Part shown: piece by piece, positions 1 through 8,126 of the stretch
Layout of the letters: every line of letters starts with the position of its first letter
Numbering within the stretch: position 1 is the stretch's first letter
From: UBA3839 sp963627995
GTDB lineage: Bacteria; Bacteroidota; Bacteroidia; Bacteroidales; Bacteroidaceae
Reading direction: 5' to 3'
DNA length: 64,000 nucleotides
Assembly: GCA_963627995.1 (NCBI GenBank)
Contig: CAVGCV010000004.1
Coordinates: 130,164 to 194,163, forward strand
Program-made: the position numbers and the translations under genes
The notes under the pieces: model-generated
What the model was told of the DNA's origin: nothing
What the model saw: the letters and a program-made list of their open reading frames with translations, nothing else
Database searches by the model: none

Positions 1-1
1 C

Positions 2-379
2 CGCAAGGAGCGCGAGGCGGGGAAGCTCCGCGAGATCACCATCGGGGTGCAGAAAGTGGCGGAGGAGCCCGTGGACGCCGACTTTGCCGACGCGGCCGTC
101 TACCGCATCGACGTGCCGAACCGCGAGGGGCTGCTCGACATCCAGTACCAGGGCGACTGCGCGCGCCTCTACGCCGACGGGCGGCTGATTGGCGACAACT
201 TCTACAACGGCCGCTCCTTCCAGTACGCCCTTTGGCGGCTGCCAAAGGACGTGGAGACGCTGGAGCTGCGCATCCTGCCCATGCAGCCGGGGATGCCGGT
301 CTACTTCCCCCGCGAGGCCGACACCACGCCGGGCGAGAAAGTCGTCAAGGTATCAGCAACGACGAGTCGCCGTAACTGA
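2..379 (+). CDS. C-terminal part of a secreted glycoside hydrolase, GH35-like
   Basis: The reading frame is open from the window edge (base 2) to the TGA at 377-379, so only the C-terminal 125 or so residues are present. The visible part is a beta-sandwich-like region with phrases such as DNFYNGRSFQYALWRLP and ELRILPMQPGMPVYFPREAD. From memory these resemble the C-terminal jelly-roll of Bacteroidales GH35 beta-galactosidases acting on pectic side chains. The catalytic domain lies outside the window, so family and substrate are inference. The gene converges on queA and the two coding ends overlap by 35 bases. The last dozen residues may therefore be read-through past the ancestral stop. Confidence 0.55.
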   Translation, partial: RKEREAGKLREITIGVQKVAEEPVDADFADAAVYRIDVPNREGLLDIQYQGDCARLYADGRLIGDNFYNGRSFQYALWRLPKDVETLELRILPMQPGMPVYFPREADTTPGEKVVKVSATTSRRN

Positions 380-1610
380 GGAAGCGGAAGCCGCGGCCGA
401 GGGCGTAGTCGTAGATTTTCCGCCAGTCGCCGTTCACGAATGCCGACACGAGCAGCAGTAGCGTGGACTGCGGCTGGTGGAAGTTCGTCACCATCATGCG
501 CACGATTTTGTAGTCGTAGCCCGGGGCGATGATGATTTGCGTGCTGGTGCGCAGGGCGTCCAGCTGGTTGCGCTGCAGGTAGTCGAGAATGTTCTCCAGG
601 TATTTGAGCGTGAGCGACGCGGTGTCCGCGCCGCTCTTTTCCGTCGTCCCGCCCTGCGGCTCGTCGTAGGGCTCCCACTGGCGGACGCACAGCTCCTCCT
701 CCGAAGCCTGCGGATGCGCCTCCAGCTTGCGGCCGATGTAGAAGAGGCTTTCGAGGGTGCGCACCGACGTGGTGCCCACGGCGATGGCGCGGCCGCCGTG
801 GCGGATGAGTTTCTCGATGGTGCTGCGGCGCACGGCGATGTACTCCGAGTGCATCTCGTGGCTGGCGATTTCTTCCGACTTCACCGGCTTGAACGTGCCG
901 GCCCCCACGTGCAGGGTGAGCTCCTCGCGGTCGATGCCCGCCTGGTCGAGCGCGGCGAGCACGCGGCCGGTGAAGTGAAGGCCGGCCGTGGGCGCGGCCA
1001 CCGAGCCCTTGATCTTGGAATACACCGTCTGGTAGGTGCGCAGGTCGCTCTCCTGCGTCTTGCGGTTGAGGTAGGGCGGGATGGGGAGCTCGCCCACGGC
1101 CTCGAGGACTTCGGCGAAAGAGGCCTGGCCGTCGTTCCATGCGAACTCCACGAGGTGCTTTGTCCCGTCGGGGTTGGGCGCGTCGCGCTCGATGCGCCGC
1201 GCCGTCAGCGTGAGCGGCTTCCCCTGCACCTCGACCTGCCGTGTGAGCGCGCCCTCCTTCCACCGCTTCAGGTTCCCGATCATGCACAGCCACTGGCACG
1301 AGCCTTTCGCCGCGAAATTGAGCTGGTAGTCGGTGGGGCTGAACGGCTCCATGCAGAACACCTCGACCTGCGCCCCCGTCTCCTTGCGGAAATGGAGGCG
1401 CGCCTGGATCACCCGCGTGTTGTTGAACACCATCAGCGCGCCCGCCGGCAGGTGGGCGGGCAGCGAGGAGAACACGTCCTCGCTCACCTCGCCGTGCCGG
1501 TAGACCAGCAGCCTGCAGGCATCGCGCTCGGCCAGCGGGAACTTCGCGATGCGCTCGTCGGGCAGGTCGTAGTCGTAGTCTGCGATGTGTATGTGCTTTG
1601 TCGTCGTCAT
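345..1610 (-). CDS. queA: tRNA preQ1(34) S-adenosylmethionine ribosyltransferase-isomerase QueA
   Basis: QueA transfers and isomerises the ribosyl part of S-adenosylmethionine onto preQ1 at the wobble position of tRNA, giving epoxyqueuosine. It acts in the cytoplasm. The 421-residue product has family hallmarks: an N-terminal YDLPDERIAKFPLAERD stretch, the MVFNNTRVIQARL segment, TAGLHFTGRVL, the LHVGAGTFKPV motif near the middle, and VGTTSVRTLES followed by FHQPQSTLLLL near the C-terminus. It is somewhat longer than proteobacterial QueA (about 350), which is usual for Bacteroidetes. It starts 12 bases after birA ends, so the two are probably co-transcribed. Its 3' end overlaps the convergent glycosidase gene. 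Confidence 0.95.
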   Translation of the reverse strand: MTTTKHIHIADYDYDLPDERIAKFPLAERDACRLLVYRHGEVSEDVFSSLPAHLPAGALMVFNNTRVIQARLHFRKETGAQVEVFCMEPFSPTDYQLNFAAKGSCQWLCMIGNLKRWKEGALTRQVEVQGKPLTLTARRIERDAPNPDGTKHLVEFAWNDGQASFAEVLEAVGELPIPPYLNRKTQESDLRTYQTVYSKIKGSVAAPTAGLHFTGRVLAALDQAGIDREELTLHVGAGTFKPVKSEEIASHEMHSEYIAVRRSTIEKLIRHGGRAIAVGTTSVRTLESLFYIGRKLEAHPQASEEELCVRQWEPYDEPQGGTTEKSGADTASLTLKYLENILDYLQRNQLDALRTSTQIIIAPGYDYKIVRMMVTNFHQPQSTLLLLVSAFVNGDWRKIYDYALGRGFRFLSYGDSSLLIP

Positions 1611-1622
1611 GTGTCGTCGCTT

Positions 1623-2378
1623 TCAGATGATGAACCTCACTTCCTTGAACTCGTATCGGCTCAGCGTCCCGTCCTCGCGCCGGAGGACAAGGTGCCCGGA
1701 CGGCTCGATGTCCGCGATTGCGGCGCGGAACGTGCCGCCGCCGTCCTCGTAGCCGTGCAGTCCGTTGCGGCGGTAGAGCCTGTTCCAGTAGAGCTGGCGG
1801 ACGATGGCCGCTCCGCCGTGCTCCAGGCTCCGGTAGAGGCCCTCGAACTCGTCGGCTACCGCCGCCAGCAACGTCTCGCGGTCGAACTCCCGTCCGTAGG
1901 CCTGGCGGAGCGAGACGGGGTTGGGCGCGTCGCTGTGGAAGGTGGCCTGGTTGACGTTCAGCCCCGTTCCGATGCTGCACGTTTCCACCTGCTTCCCCTG
2001 CAGGTCGCACTCGATGAGCGTCCCGCTCACCTTGCGGTCGCCGATGTAGATGTCGTTGGGCCATTTCACGGACAGGGGCGCGCCCTCCGTCGCGCCGCCG
2101 TGCGGGCGGACGGCCTCCACCGCGCGGACGATGGCCACCGACATGGCTTGGCTCAGCACGAACTGCCGGGCCGGGGCGATGAAGCGGGGGTGGCAGACGA
2201 TGGAGAACGTGAGGTTCGCCCCGGCTTCCGACTCCCACGAGTTTCCGCACTGTCCGCGCCCCGCCGTCTGCTCCTCCGCGTCGATGAGGGTCATTCCCTC
2301 CGCCAGCTCGCCGCGCTCGATGCGCTGCCGGGCGTAGGAGACGGTGGACTCGGTGGACTGCAGGTGTATCCGTCGCAT
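1623..2378 (-). CDS. birA: Biotin--[acetyl-CoA-carboxylase] ligase
   Basis: It attaches biotin to the carrier lysine of biotin-dependent carboxylases, using ATP through biotinyl-AMP. The 251-residue protein shows the class signature: TAGRGQCGNSWESEAGANL (biotin/adenylate loop), then VKWPNDIYIGDRKVSGTLIE. It has no N-terminal DNA-binding domain, so it is a ligase-only (BirA class I) enzyme. The frame is open further upstream, but the ATG at 2378 is preferred. It is followed by the normal MRRIHLQSTESTVSYAR N-terminus and lies just downstream of a TAACTTTG promoter box on the same strand. Upstream partner of queA. Confidence 0.93.
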   Translation of the reverse strand: MRRIHLQSTESTVSYARQRIERGELAEGMTLIDAEEQTAGRGQCGNSWESEAGANLTFSIVCHPRFIAPARQFVLSQAMSVAIVRAVEAVRPHGGATEGAPLSVKWPNDIYIGDRKVSGTLIECDLQGKQVETCSIGTGLNVNQATFHSDAPNPVSLRQAYGREFDRETLLAAVADEFEGLYRSLEHGGAAIVRQLYWNRLYRRNGLHGYEDGGGTFRAAIADIEPSGHLVLRREDGTLSRYEFKEVRFII

Positions 2379-2410
2379 GGTGGTGGGGTGCTCTTTCCGT
2401 AAGATCGCCG

Positions 2411-2442
2411 CAAAGTTACGGCTTTTTGTCCTCCCGCCCAAC
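2411..2442 (-). promoter_or_regulatory. Putative Bacteroidetes-type promoter of birA-queA
   Basis: Read on the minus strand there is GTTG (2439-2442), a 20-base spacer, then TAACTTTG (2411-2418), matching the TAnnTTTG -7 consensus. It ends 32 bases before the birA ATG. Confidence 0.65.
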
Positions 2443-2503
2443 TGATTCGGGCCGCGGCGTGCGGAAATCGGGAGGCGGCATCCCCATGGCTGTGGACACG
2501 AAG

Positions 2504-2537
2504 AAAGCGGCGGGGACACACCTGGCCCCGCCGCTTT
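2504..2537 (-). terminator. Rho-independent-type terminator after the 2568-4190 gene
   Basis: A perfect 12-bp inverted repeat (AAAGCGGCGGGG at 2504-2515 and its complement at 2526-2537) with a 10-base loop lies 30 bases past the stop codon of the leftward gene. On the minus strand it is followed by a short pyrimidine-rich stretch (CTTTCTTC). Confidence 0.75.
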
Positions 2538-2567
2538 CGGCTGGTTGTCGGAATGTTTCCGGCAGGC

Positions 2568-4190
2568 TTATTTCAGGATCTTCTTCACGCTGTCGCCCTG
2601 CTTGACGAGGTAGACGCCCTTGCCGGCGGCCTGCGCGTTGCTCACGCGCGCGCCGCTGAGGCTGAAGATTTCAACGTCCTGTCCGTCGGCCTTGGCGTCC
2701 TCGATGGCCGAGGGGTCGCTGGCGTTGGTGTAGGCGTAAACGTTGAGCAGAACCTTGTTCGATGCAGCCGACTCGCCGGAGGCGTAGACTGCGGTAATCC
2801 AAAGAAGGCAGGTCGGCCCTGACGGAGCGGGCTGCCAGTCTTCGTCCTGGTCCTGGAAGGTGGACCAGTAGAAGTTCATCCCCGTGTTCCACGTCGCCAC
2901 CTCGTTGTAGGTGTCTTTTTTGTCTGCCTCGGCAAGTCCGCGTGTGTACTGTGCCGACGGATACCACGATGTGCCGTCCTGCTTGTCCACATAGACCTTG
3001 TAGTCGGTGATGGCGCTTGCGCCTTCGGGCACGTCCCACGCGCAGTCGAGGGCGTAGTAGCTGCTGCCCCATTCGTCCGTCACGACCTTGGCGCCCGTAA
3101 TCTTGAAGTTCTCCATGGGCAGGTTGCCGTTGTCCTTCACGGAAACAGGGACGAAGCCGGACAGGTTCTTGCTTTCGTCGCCGACCACGGCCTGGACGGC
3201 CACCTGGTGCTCGCCGTCGCTGAGCATCGGCGTGAGGAACTCGGTGCTGGCTGCCACCTCGGCCTTCGAGTTGTCGTAGAGGACGAAGTAGCTCGTTGCT
3301 CCCTCGACGGGCGACCACGTTACGTAGACCTGGTTGACGGTGCCCTCCATGGGCTCGGCCTTGACGTTCTGCGGAACGTACTTGGCGTCGAGCGAGGCGT
3401 AGGTGTACCGCCACTCCACCTCGCTGTGCATGCCGCGCGAGTCCGACACCTCCGTGCGCGTGGCGATGCTGCCGTCGGCGTTGTAGGTGTAGGCGGATGT
3501 GCCCGTGACGTTCGTCCACTTGTCCTCGCCCTCGGCGCTGGCGTTGTAGTAGGCCGTCACTTTCTGCGTGAGCTTGCCGTCCGTGTAGGTGTAGAACTCT
3601 CCGACGTTGGGTTGGTCGTATTCCTTCGTCTCGCTGTTCTGCGTCAGCTGGATTCTCTCGGCAAGCGTGTTGTCGGCGTTGAACTTCAGCGCGTAGTGCG
3701 TCTCGTAGGTCACGTTGCCCGCGGCGTCGAGGTTCTTCATCACCTTGTACTCGCCCTTCTCGTAGCCCTCATAGACCGTGGCCGAGGAGCCGTAGCTGTT
3801 GGTCGTGACCATCTTGACGACGTTCTTGTCGGCGTCGTACTCGTAGGTGGCCTTCTGTGTCATCGAGAACACGCCTCCCGACTGGTTCCACTGCTCGCGC
3901 GCTGCGGCCGTGCCGTCGGCGTTGTAGGTGTAGCGGTACTGGCAGTAGCTGGGCGTTTCGACCGCCAGTCTGTTCTCGCTGTTGTAGTAGTAGAAGTAGT
4001 AGTCGTTGAGGGTGGGCGTCTCGAGCTTGGTCGAGATGTAGCCCCACGTGCCGTCCTCCTTCTGCCCCCATTCATTGGAATAAAGCGAGTAGCCGGTCAT
4101 GCCGACCAGCTTCTTCTCTTGTGCCGCCGCCGGCACGCTGGCCATGGCCGCCAGGGCGATGGCCGAGATGGAGAGTAAAAATCTTTTCAT
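2568..4190 (-). CDS. Secreted YD-like/fibronectin-like protein with type IX sorting tail
   Basis: A 540-residue exported protein of unknown function. Residues 1-23 form a signal peptide ending in AAAQ. Residues 60-290 contain irregular repeats of the form YTYNADGTAAARE, YEYDADKNVVKM and YTYNADGSIATRT, which resemble the YD/RHS-like strands of Bacteroidetes surface proteins. Residues about 290-360 look like a fibronectin type III domain (YVTWSPVEGATSYFVLYD). The last 45 residues (VEIFSLSGARV, then GVYLVKQGDSVKKILK) are a type A C-terminal sorting domain of the type IX secretion system. It is monocistronic, with its own promoter and terminator, and diverges from the SusC operon. It may be cargo for the secretion cluster at 35-41 kb. 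No enzyme motif is seen. Confidence 0.8.
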   Translation of the reverse strand: MKRFLLSISAIALAAMASVPAAAQEKKLVGMTGYSLYSNEWGQKEDGTWGYISTKLETPTLNDYYFYYYNSENRLAVETPSYCQYRYTYNADGTAAAREQWNQSGGVFSMTQKATYEYDADKNVVKMVTTNSYGSSATVYEGYEKGEYKVMKNLDAAGNVTYETHYALKFNADNTLAERIQLTQNSETKEYDQPNVGEFYTYTDGKLTQKVTAYYNASAEGEDKWTNVTGTSAYTYNADGSIATRTEVSDSRGMHSEVEWRYTYASLDAKYVPQNVKAEPMEGTVNQVYVTWSPVEGATSYFVLYDNSKAEVAASTEFLTPMLSDGEHQVAVQAVVGDESKNLSGFVPVSVKDNGNLPMENFKITGAKVVTDEWGSSYYALDCAWDVPEGASAITDYKVYVDKQDGTSWYPSAQYTRGLAEADKKDTYNEVATWNTGMNFYWSTFQDQDEDWQPAPSGPTCLLWITAVYASGESAASNKVLLNVYAYTNASDPSAIEDAKADGQDVEIFSLSGARVSNAQAAGKGVYLVKQGDSVKKILK

Positions 4191-4306
4191 ACTTTTACCT
4201 TAAAATTAGTTGGTGAATAAAGATGTGTTAGTGTCTCTGTATGCCGATGCCGCCGTGTGGCTTCGCAAGACACGCACTGGTGGCACGAATCCATGAAAAG
4301 ACGGTG

Positions 4307-4314
4307 CAAAGTTA
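4307..4314 (-). promoter_or_regulatory. Putative -7 box for the 2568-4190 gene
   Basis: TAACTTTG on the minus strand matches TAnnTTTG and lies 117 bases upstream of the start codon. No convincing -33 TTTG is seen at 19-22 bases. Confidence 0.5.
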
Positions 4315-4439
4315 TGGAATAATCGCGTCGGCTGCATAAAAAGTGCATGGATTTGTTGAAAAATCTTGCTTTCTGACACGGCAGGCCCGCGCGGCGCCGC
4401 CGTCCGGGGCCTTTTGGCGACACCCGCCGGGACGGGCTG

Positions 4440-4563
4440 GAAACAGCGTGCCAAAAACCTCCGCAGAGAAAATTCCCGCGCTCCGCGGAGGAAATGTATT
4501 TCGTCCGCAGACGAAAAATATTTTCTCTGCGGACGCTTTCCGGCTCCTCCGCAGTGTTTTTTT
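4440..4563 (+). repeat. Palindromic intergenic repeat, copy A
   Basis: About 124 bases running from GAAACAGCG through AAAAACCTCCGCAGAGAAAA to CCGCAGTG and a T run. It contains two stem-forming units: CCTCCGC...GCGGAGG, and GTCCGCAGA...TCTGCGGAC with an AT-rich centre. It is nearly base-for-base the reverse complement of copy E at 51531-51654. A 16-base perfect palindrome (4561-4576) overlaps its right edge. Confidence 0.85.
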
Positions 4564-4687
4564 CTCCGCGGAGAAACGTGTCCCGATCTGCGGAGGAAAC
4601 GGGCTTCCGCAGGTCTGCCCCGGCTCCCGTCCGCCCGGGGCAAAGGCCGACGGCCCTTGCGGAAAAAGCGGAATGTTTGTCGTTTCG

Positions 4688-4720
4688 TTTGGCGGAATTC
4701 TTGTCGAATAGCTAACTTTG
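4688..4720 (+). promoter_or_regulatory. Putative promoter of the first SusC/SusD operon
   Basis: TTTG (4688-4691), a 21-base spacer and TAACTTTG (4713-4720) fit the Bacteroidetes sigma consensus well. The start codon is 40 bases downstream. Confidence 0.75.
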
Positions 4721-4760
4721 CAGCAGAATTGGTAAAAATATGTAAATCGTTCTTGAAGAA

Positions 4761-7700
4761 ATGAGAGGTTTTAGGGTTGTTGGCGCGCTTGCCGTCCTGT
4801 TCGGACTGGGCGGCGTGGGCGCGGCATCGCAGACCGTGCGGGCCCAGGTGGCCCAGGGCGCGCAGGCGTACCTGGCCGAGGGCGTGGTCTACGACGAGAA
4901 CGGCGAGCCGATGATGGGCGCGAATGTCTACGTGGTGGACACCGAGGTGGGGACGGTGACGGACAGGAACGGGCGGATTGCCATCCGCGTGCCGTCGCCG
5001 CGCTCGCGCCTGCGCGTCTCGTTCTTGGGCTACGAGGCGGTGGTGCTGCCCGCGTCGGACGTGAAGAAGGGCGTGTACCTGAAGCCGAAGTCCACCAGCC
5101 TGGCGGCCGTGACGGTGGTGGCCGACGGCTACAACGTGATTGACAAGCGGCTGTCGGCGAGCTCCACCTTCACGATGAAGCCCGAGGACTTCGCCATCGC
5201 CAACGTGCCCACGCTGTCGAACATGCTGCAGGGCACGGTGCCGGGCCTGTCGGTCGTCGCGCCGTCGGGCTCGCCCAACGCCGCCCCGCGCATCCGCCTG
5301 CGCGGCTCGTCCACGATTCACGGCGACGCCGCCCCGGTATGGGTCATCGACGGCGTGATCTGGGAGGAGACGGTGAACGTGACCAACGACGAGGTGAACG
5401 CCATCCTGCGCGGCAACGCCACGCTCGACCAGGTGAACGAGAACGCGAGCCTCTCGCTGCTGGGCAACGCCATCACGGGGCTGAACCCGCACGACATCGA
5501 GAGCATCACGTTCCTGAAGGACGCGTCGGCCACGGCCATCTACGGCACGCGCGCCGCCAACGGCGTGGTCGTGGTGAAGACGAAGCGGGGCCAGGAGGGC
5601 AAGAACCGGGTGAACTTCTCCAGCTCCGTGGGCTTCACCTCGCGGCCCACCTACGGGCAGTACGACATGATGAGCTCGAAGGAGCGCATACAGGTTTCGA
5701 AGGACATGGTGGCGAACGGCTACGTGTTCGACGTGGCCCCTTACTCCACGGGCTTCGAGGGCGCGCTGTCCGACCTCTACCACAAGCGGATAACGGACGA
5801 CGAGTTCGCCGCCCGCGTGACGGCGCTGGAGACGAGGAACACCGACTGGTTCAAGAAGCTGTTCCAGAACGCCCTCAACCAGGACTACAACGTGAACGTC
5901 TCGGGCGGCAGCCGGGAGACGCGCTACTACACGTCGTTCGGCTACAGCGACGCGCGCGGCTCGTCGAGGGGCGACCGGATGCGCCGCTACAACATGACCA
6001 TGAGCCTGGACACGCGGCTGTTCGACGTGCTGCAGGTGTCCTCGAAGCTGATGGTCTCCGACCGCCAGTCCGACGGCTTCTACATGGCCAATCCCTTCGA
6101 CTACGCCATCTATGCGTCGCGCGCGCTCGCGCCCGGCGAGTTCTACCAGCAGAGCCAGACGCGCGTGGAGGGGACGAACAACAACTACATGCTGAAGTAC
6201 AACATCTTCAACGAGCTGGACCACACGTCGAACGTCACGAAGGTGCAGCAGATGAACGCGCAGGTGGCCCTCCGCGCCAACATCCTCCAGGGGCTGTTCG
6301 CCGAGGGGCTGTTCAGCTACAACCTCTCGAGCACGAACCAGCGGCAGTGGGCCGACGAGCAGTCGTACTACATCAGCGGCATCCGCGGCTACGAGGTGGG
6401 CGCGGTGCTGCCCGGCAGCGCCGACGAGCTGGCCTCGCGCCTGCCCAAGGGCGGCATCCTGATTGACGACGAGCAGAAGCAGAAGTCGTGGACGGCGCGC
6501 TTCCAGCTGAACTACAGCCGCACGTTCGGCGCCGCGCACACCGTCCAGGCCATGCTCGGCTACGAGGCGCGCTCGAACCGCTACGACGGGCTGAAGGAGC
6601 AGGAGTACGGCTACTTCCCCGACCGCGGCAACAAGGTCAGCCACGAGTACAACAACGACGTGTCGGGCTCGACCGACTGGCACAGCTCGCTCGACAAGCA
6701 CACGGCCACGATTGTCAGCACGCTCAACAACACGGTGTCGGAGTTCGGCACCTTCGTCTACAGCTACAGGAACCGCTACATCGCCAACGCCAACGTCCGC
6801 ATGGACGCCTCGAACCGCTTCGGGCAGTTCACGAACCACAAGTTCCTGCCCGTGTGGAGCGCGGCCTTCCGCTGGAACGTGGACGAGGAGGGCTGGCTCC
6901 CGGACTTCTTCAGCGGGCTGAGCGCGCGCGCCTCCTACGGCATGCAGGGCAACATCCCCACGACCGTGGGGCCGAACCTCGTGGTGCGCTATCCCGCGCA
7001 GGTGGTGAACCGGTGGTCGGGCGAGTACCAGCTGCAAATCAGCCGCCTGCCCTATCCGAACCTGCGGTGGGAGAAGACGCGCACCATCAACCTCGGCCTG
7101 GAGTGGTCGCTGCTCGGCGGACGCATCAGCGGCACGTTCGACTATTATAACAAGAAGGGGACGGACATCCTGTTCAAGCTGCCCGTCGCCTTTGAGTACG
7201 GCCAGGAGGAGGTCTACCGCAACGGGGCGGACCTGAAGAACCATGGCGTGGAGCTCTCCATGACGTTCGTCCCCGTCCGCACCAGGGACTGGGAGTGGTC
7301 GGTCTCCCCCGTATGGTCGAAGAACACCAACCGCGTCGCCAATGTGCTGAAGCAGGAGTACACGGTCGACGACTACCTGTCGGGCAACGCCTACGAGGAG
7401 GGCCGGCCCGTGAACGCCCTCTACTCGTGGAAGTTCACGGGGCTCGACCCCGCGACGGGCTACGCCACGTTCGCCAACACGTCGCGGTCGGAGTCGCAGC
7501 TCGGCGACGTGCAGCGCATCAAGGACCTGCTGGTGTATTCCGGCTCGAAGGACCCGAAGTTCAACGGCGGCTTCTCCACCATGGTGCGCTGGAGGCAGTG
7601 GACGCTCAACTCGATGTGGGCCTTCCAGTTCGGCAACGTGGTGCGCCTGAACTACCTGTTCGAGGGCAACAACCTCATGCCGCAGCCCTACGCCAACCTC

Positions 7701-8114
7701 AGCCGCAAGCTGCTGAAGGCGTGGAAGCAGCCCGGCGACGAGGCGTTCACGGACATCCCGGGCTTCAACCGCACGGGCGAGGCCGACTACAACCTCTATT
7801 TCCACTACGCGCGCCAAACGGGCGTGGCTTCCGTCACCTCGCGCTCGTCCTACTGGATGTACAACTACTCGGACATCCGCGTCGTGAAGGGCGACTTCCT
7901 GCGCTGCCGCAACCTGAGCCTCTCCTACAGCTTCCCCTACAAGTGGGTGAGCAAGTGGGGCGTGAACGCCCTCTCGCTCTCGCTCAACGTGACCAATCCG
8001 CTGACATTCTGCTCGTCGCGCTTCGACGGGCAAGACCCCGAGATACAGGGGACGGGGACGACGGCCATGCCGATCACGCAGACCTACACCTTCTCCCTGA
8101 ACGTCAGTCTATAA
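4761..8114 (+). CDS. SusC/RagA-type TonB-dependent outer-membrane transporter
   Basis: A 1117-residue outer-membrane transporter that works with the SusD partner encoded 12 bases downstream. A signal peptide (residues 1-29) is followed by a carboxypeptidase-regulatory-like domain (about 38-105: EGVVYDENGEPMMGANVYVV). Then come the plug (about 115-270, with NMLQGTVPGLSVV, RLRGSSTIHG and KDASATAIYGTRAANGVV) and a 22-strand barrel to the C-terminus, which ends in an aromatic-rich beta strand (YTFSLNVSL). Length and order are standard. Substrate cannot be read from the sequence. The neighbours (thioredoxin-fold proteins, a peptidase-like lipoprotein, a protease and GH78) suggest a protein-, peptide- or pectin-derived ligand. 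Confidence 0.93.
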   Translation: MRGFRVVGALAVLFGLGGVGAASQTVRAQVAQGAQAYLAEGVVYDENGEPMMGANVYVVDTEVGTVTDRNGRIAIRVPSPRSRLRVSFLGYEAVVLPASDVKKGVYLKPKSTSLAAVTVVADGYNVIDKRLSASSTFTMKPEDFAIANVPTLSNMLQGTVPGLSVVAPSGSPNAAPRIRLRGSSTIHGDAAPVWVIDGVIWEETVNVTNDEVNAILRGNATLDQVNENASLSLLGNAITGLNPHDIESITFLKDASATAIYGTRAANGVVVVKTKRGQEGKNRVNFSSSVGFTSRPTYGQYDMMSSKERIQVSKDMVANGYVFDVAPYSTGFEGALSDLYHKRITDDEFAARVTALETRNTDWFKKLFQNALNQDYNVNVSGGSRETRYYTSFGYSDARGSSRGDRMRRYNMTMSLDTRLFDVLQVSSKLMVSDRQSDGFYMANPFDYAIYASRALAPGEFYQQSQTRVEGTNNNYMLKYNIFNELDHTSNVTKVQQMNAQVALRANILQGLFAEGLFSYNLSSTNQRQWADEQSYYISGIRGYEVGAVLPGSADELASRLPKGGILIDDEQKQKSWTARFQLNYSRTFGAAHTVQAMLGYEARSNRYDGLKEQEYGYFPDRGNKVSHEYNNDVSGSTDWHSSLDKHTATIVSTLNNTVSEFGTFVYSYRNRYIANANVRMDASNRFGQFTNHKFLPVWSAAFRWNVDEEGWLPDFFSGLSARASYGMQGNIPTTVGPNLVVRYPAQVVNRWSGEYQLQISRLPYPNLRWEKTRTINLGLEWSLLGGRISGTFDYYNKKGTDILFKLPVAFEYGQEEVYRNGADLKNHGVELSMTFVPVRTRDWEWSVSPVWSKNTNRVANVLKQEYTVDDYLSGNAYEEGRPVNALYSWKFTGLDPATGYATFANTSRSESQLGDVQRIKDLLVYSGSKDPKFNGGFSTMVRWRQWTLNSMWAFQFGNVVRLNYLFEGNNLMPQPYANLSRKLLKAWKQPGDEAFTDIPGFNRTGEADYNLYFHYARQTGVASVTSRSSYWMYNYSDIRVVKGDFLRCRNLSLSYSFPYKWVSKWGVNALSLSLNVTNPLTFCSSRFDGQDPEIQGTGTTAMPITQTYTFSLNVSL

Positions 8115-8126
8115 AGCAAAGAACAC

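Larger units (their letters stand above)
4191..4760. other. Divergent intergenic region with promoters and repeat copy A
   Basis: This 570-base gap separates the leftward sorting-tail gene from the rightward SusC operon. It holds two opposed promoters (4307-4314 and 4688-4720) and, between them, one copy of the palindromic intergenic repeat. The open frames through it are artefacts of low stop frequency. Confidence 0.8.

Noticed and set aside
4366..4764. Open frames through repeat copies A, C, D and E that translate to similar peptides (for example SSADEKYFLCGRF, SSADKKYFLRGRF)
   Set aside because: Differences between copies A and E do not favour synonymous sites, the frames have no start context, and stems explain the conservation. 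The shared peptides are a by-product of shared DNA.
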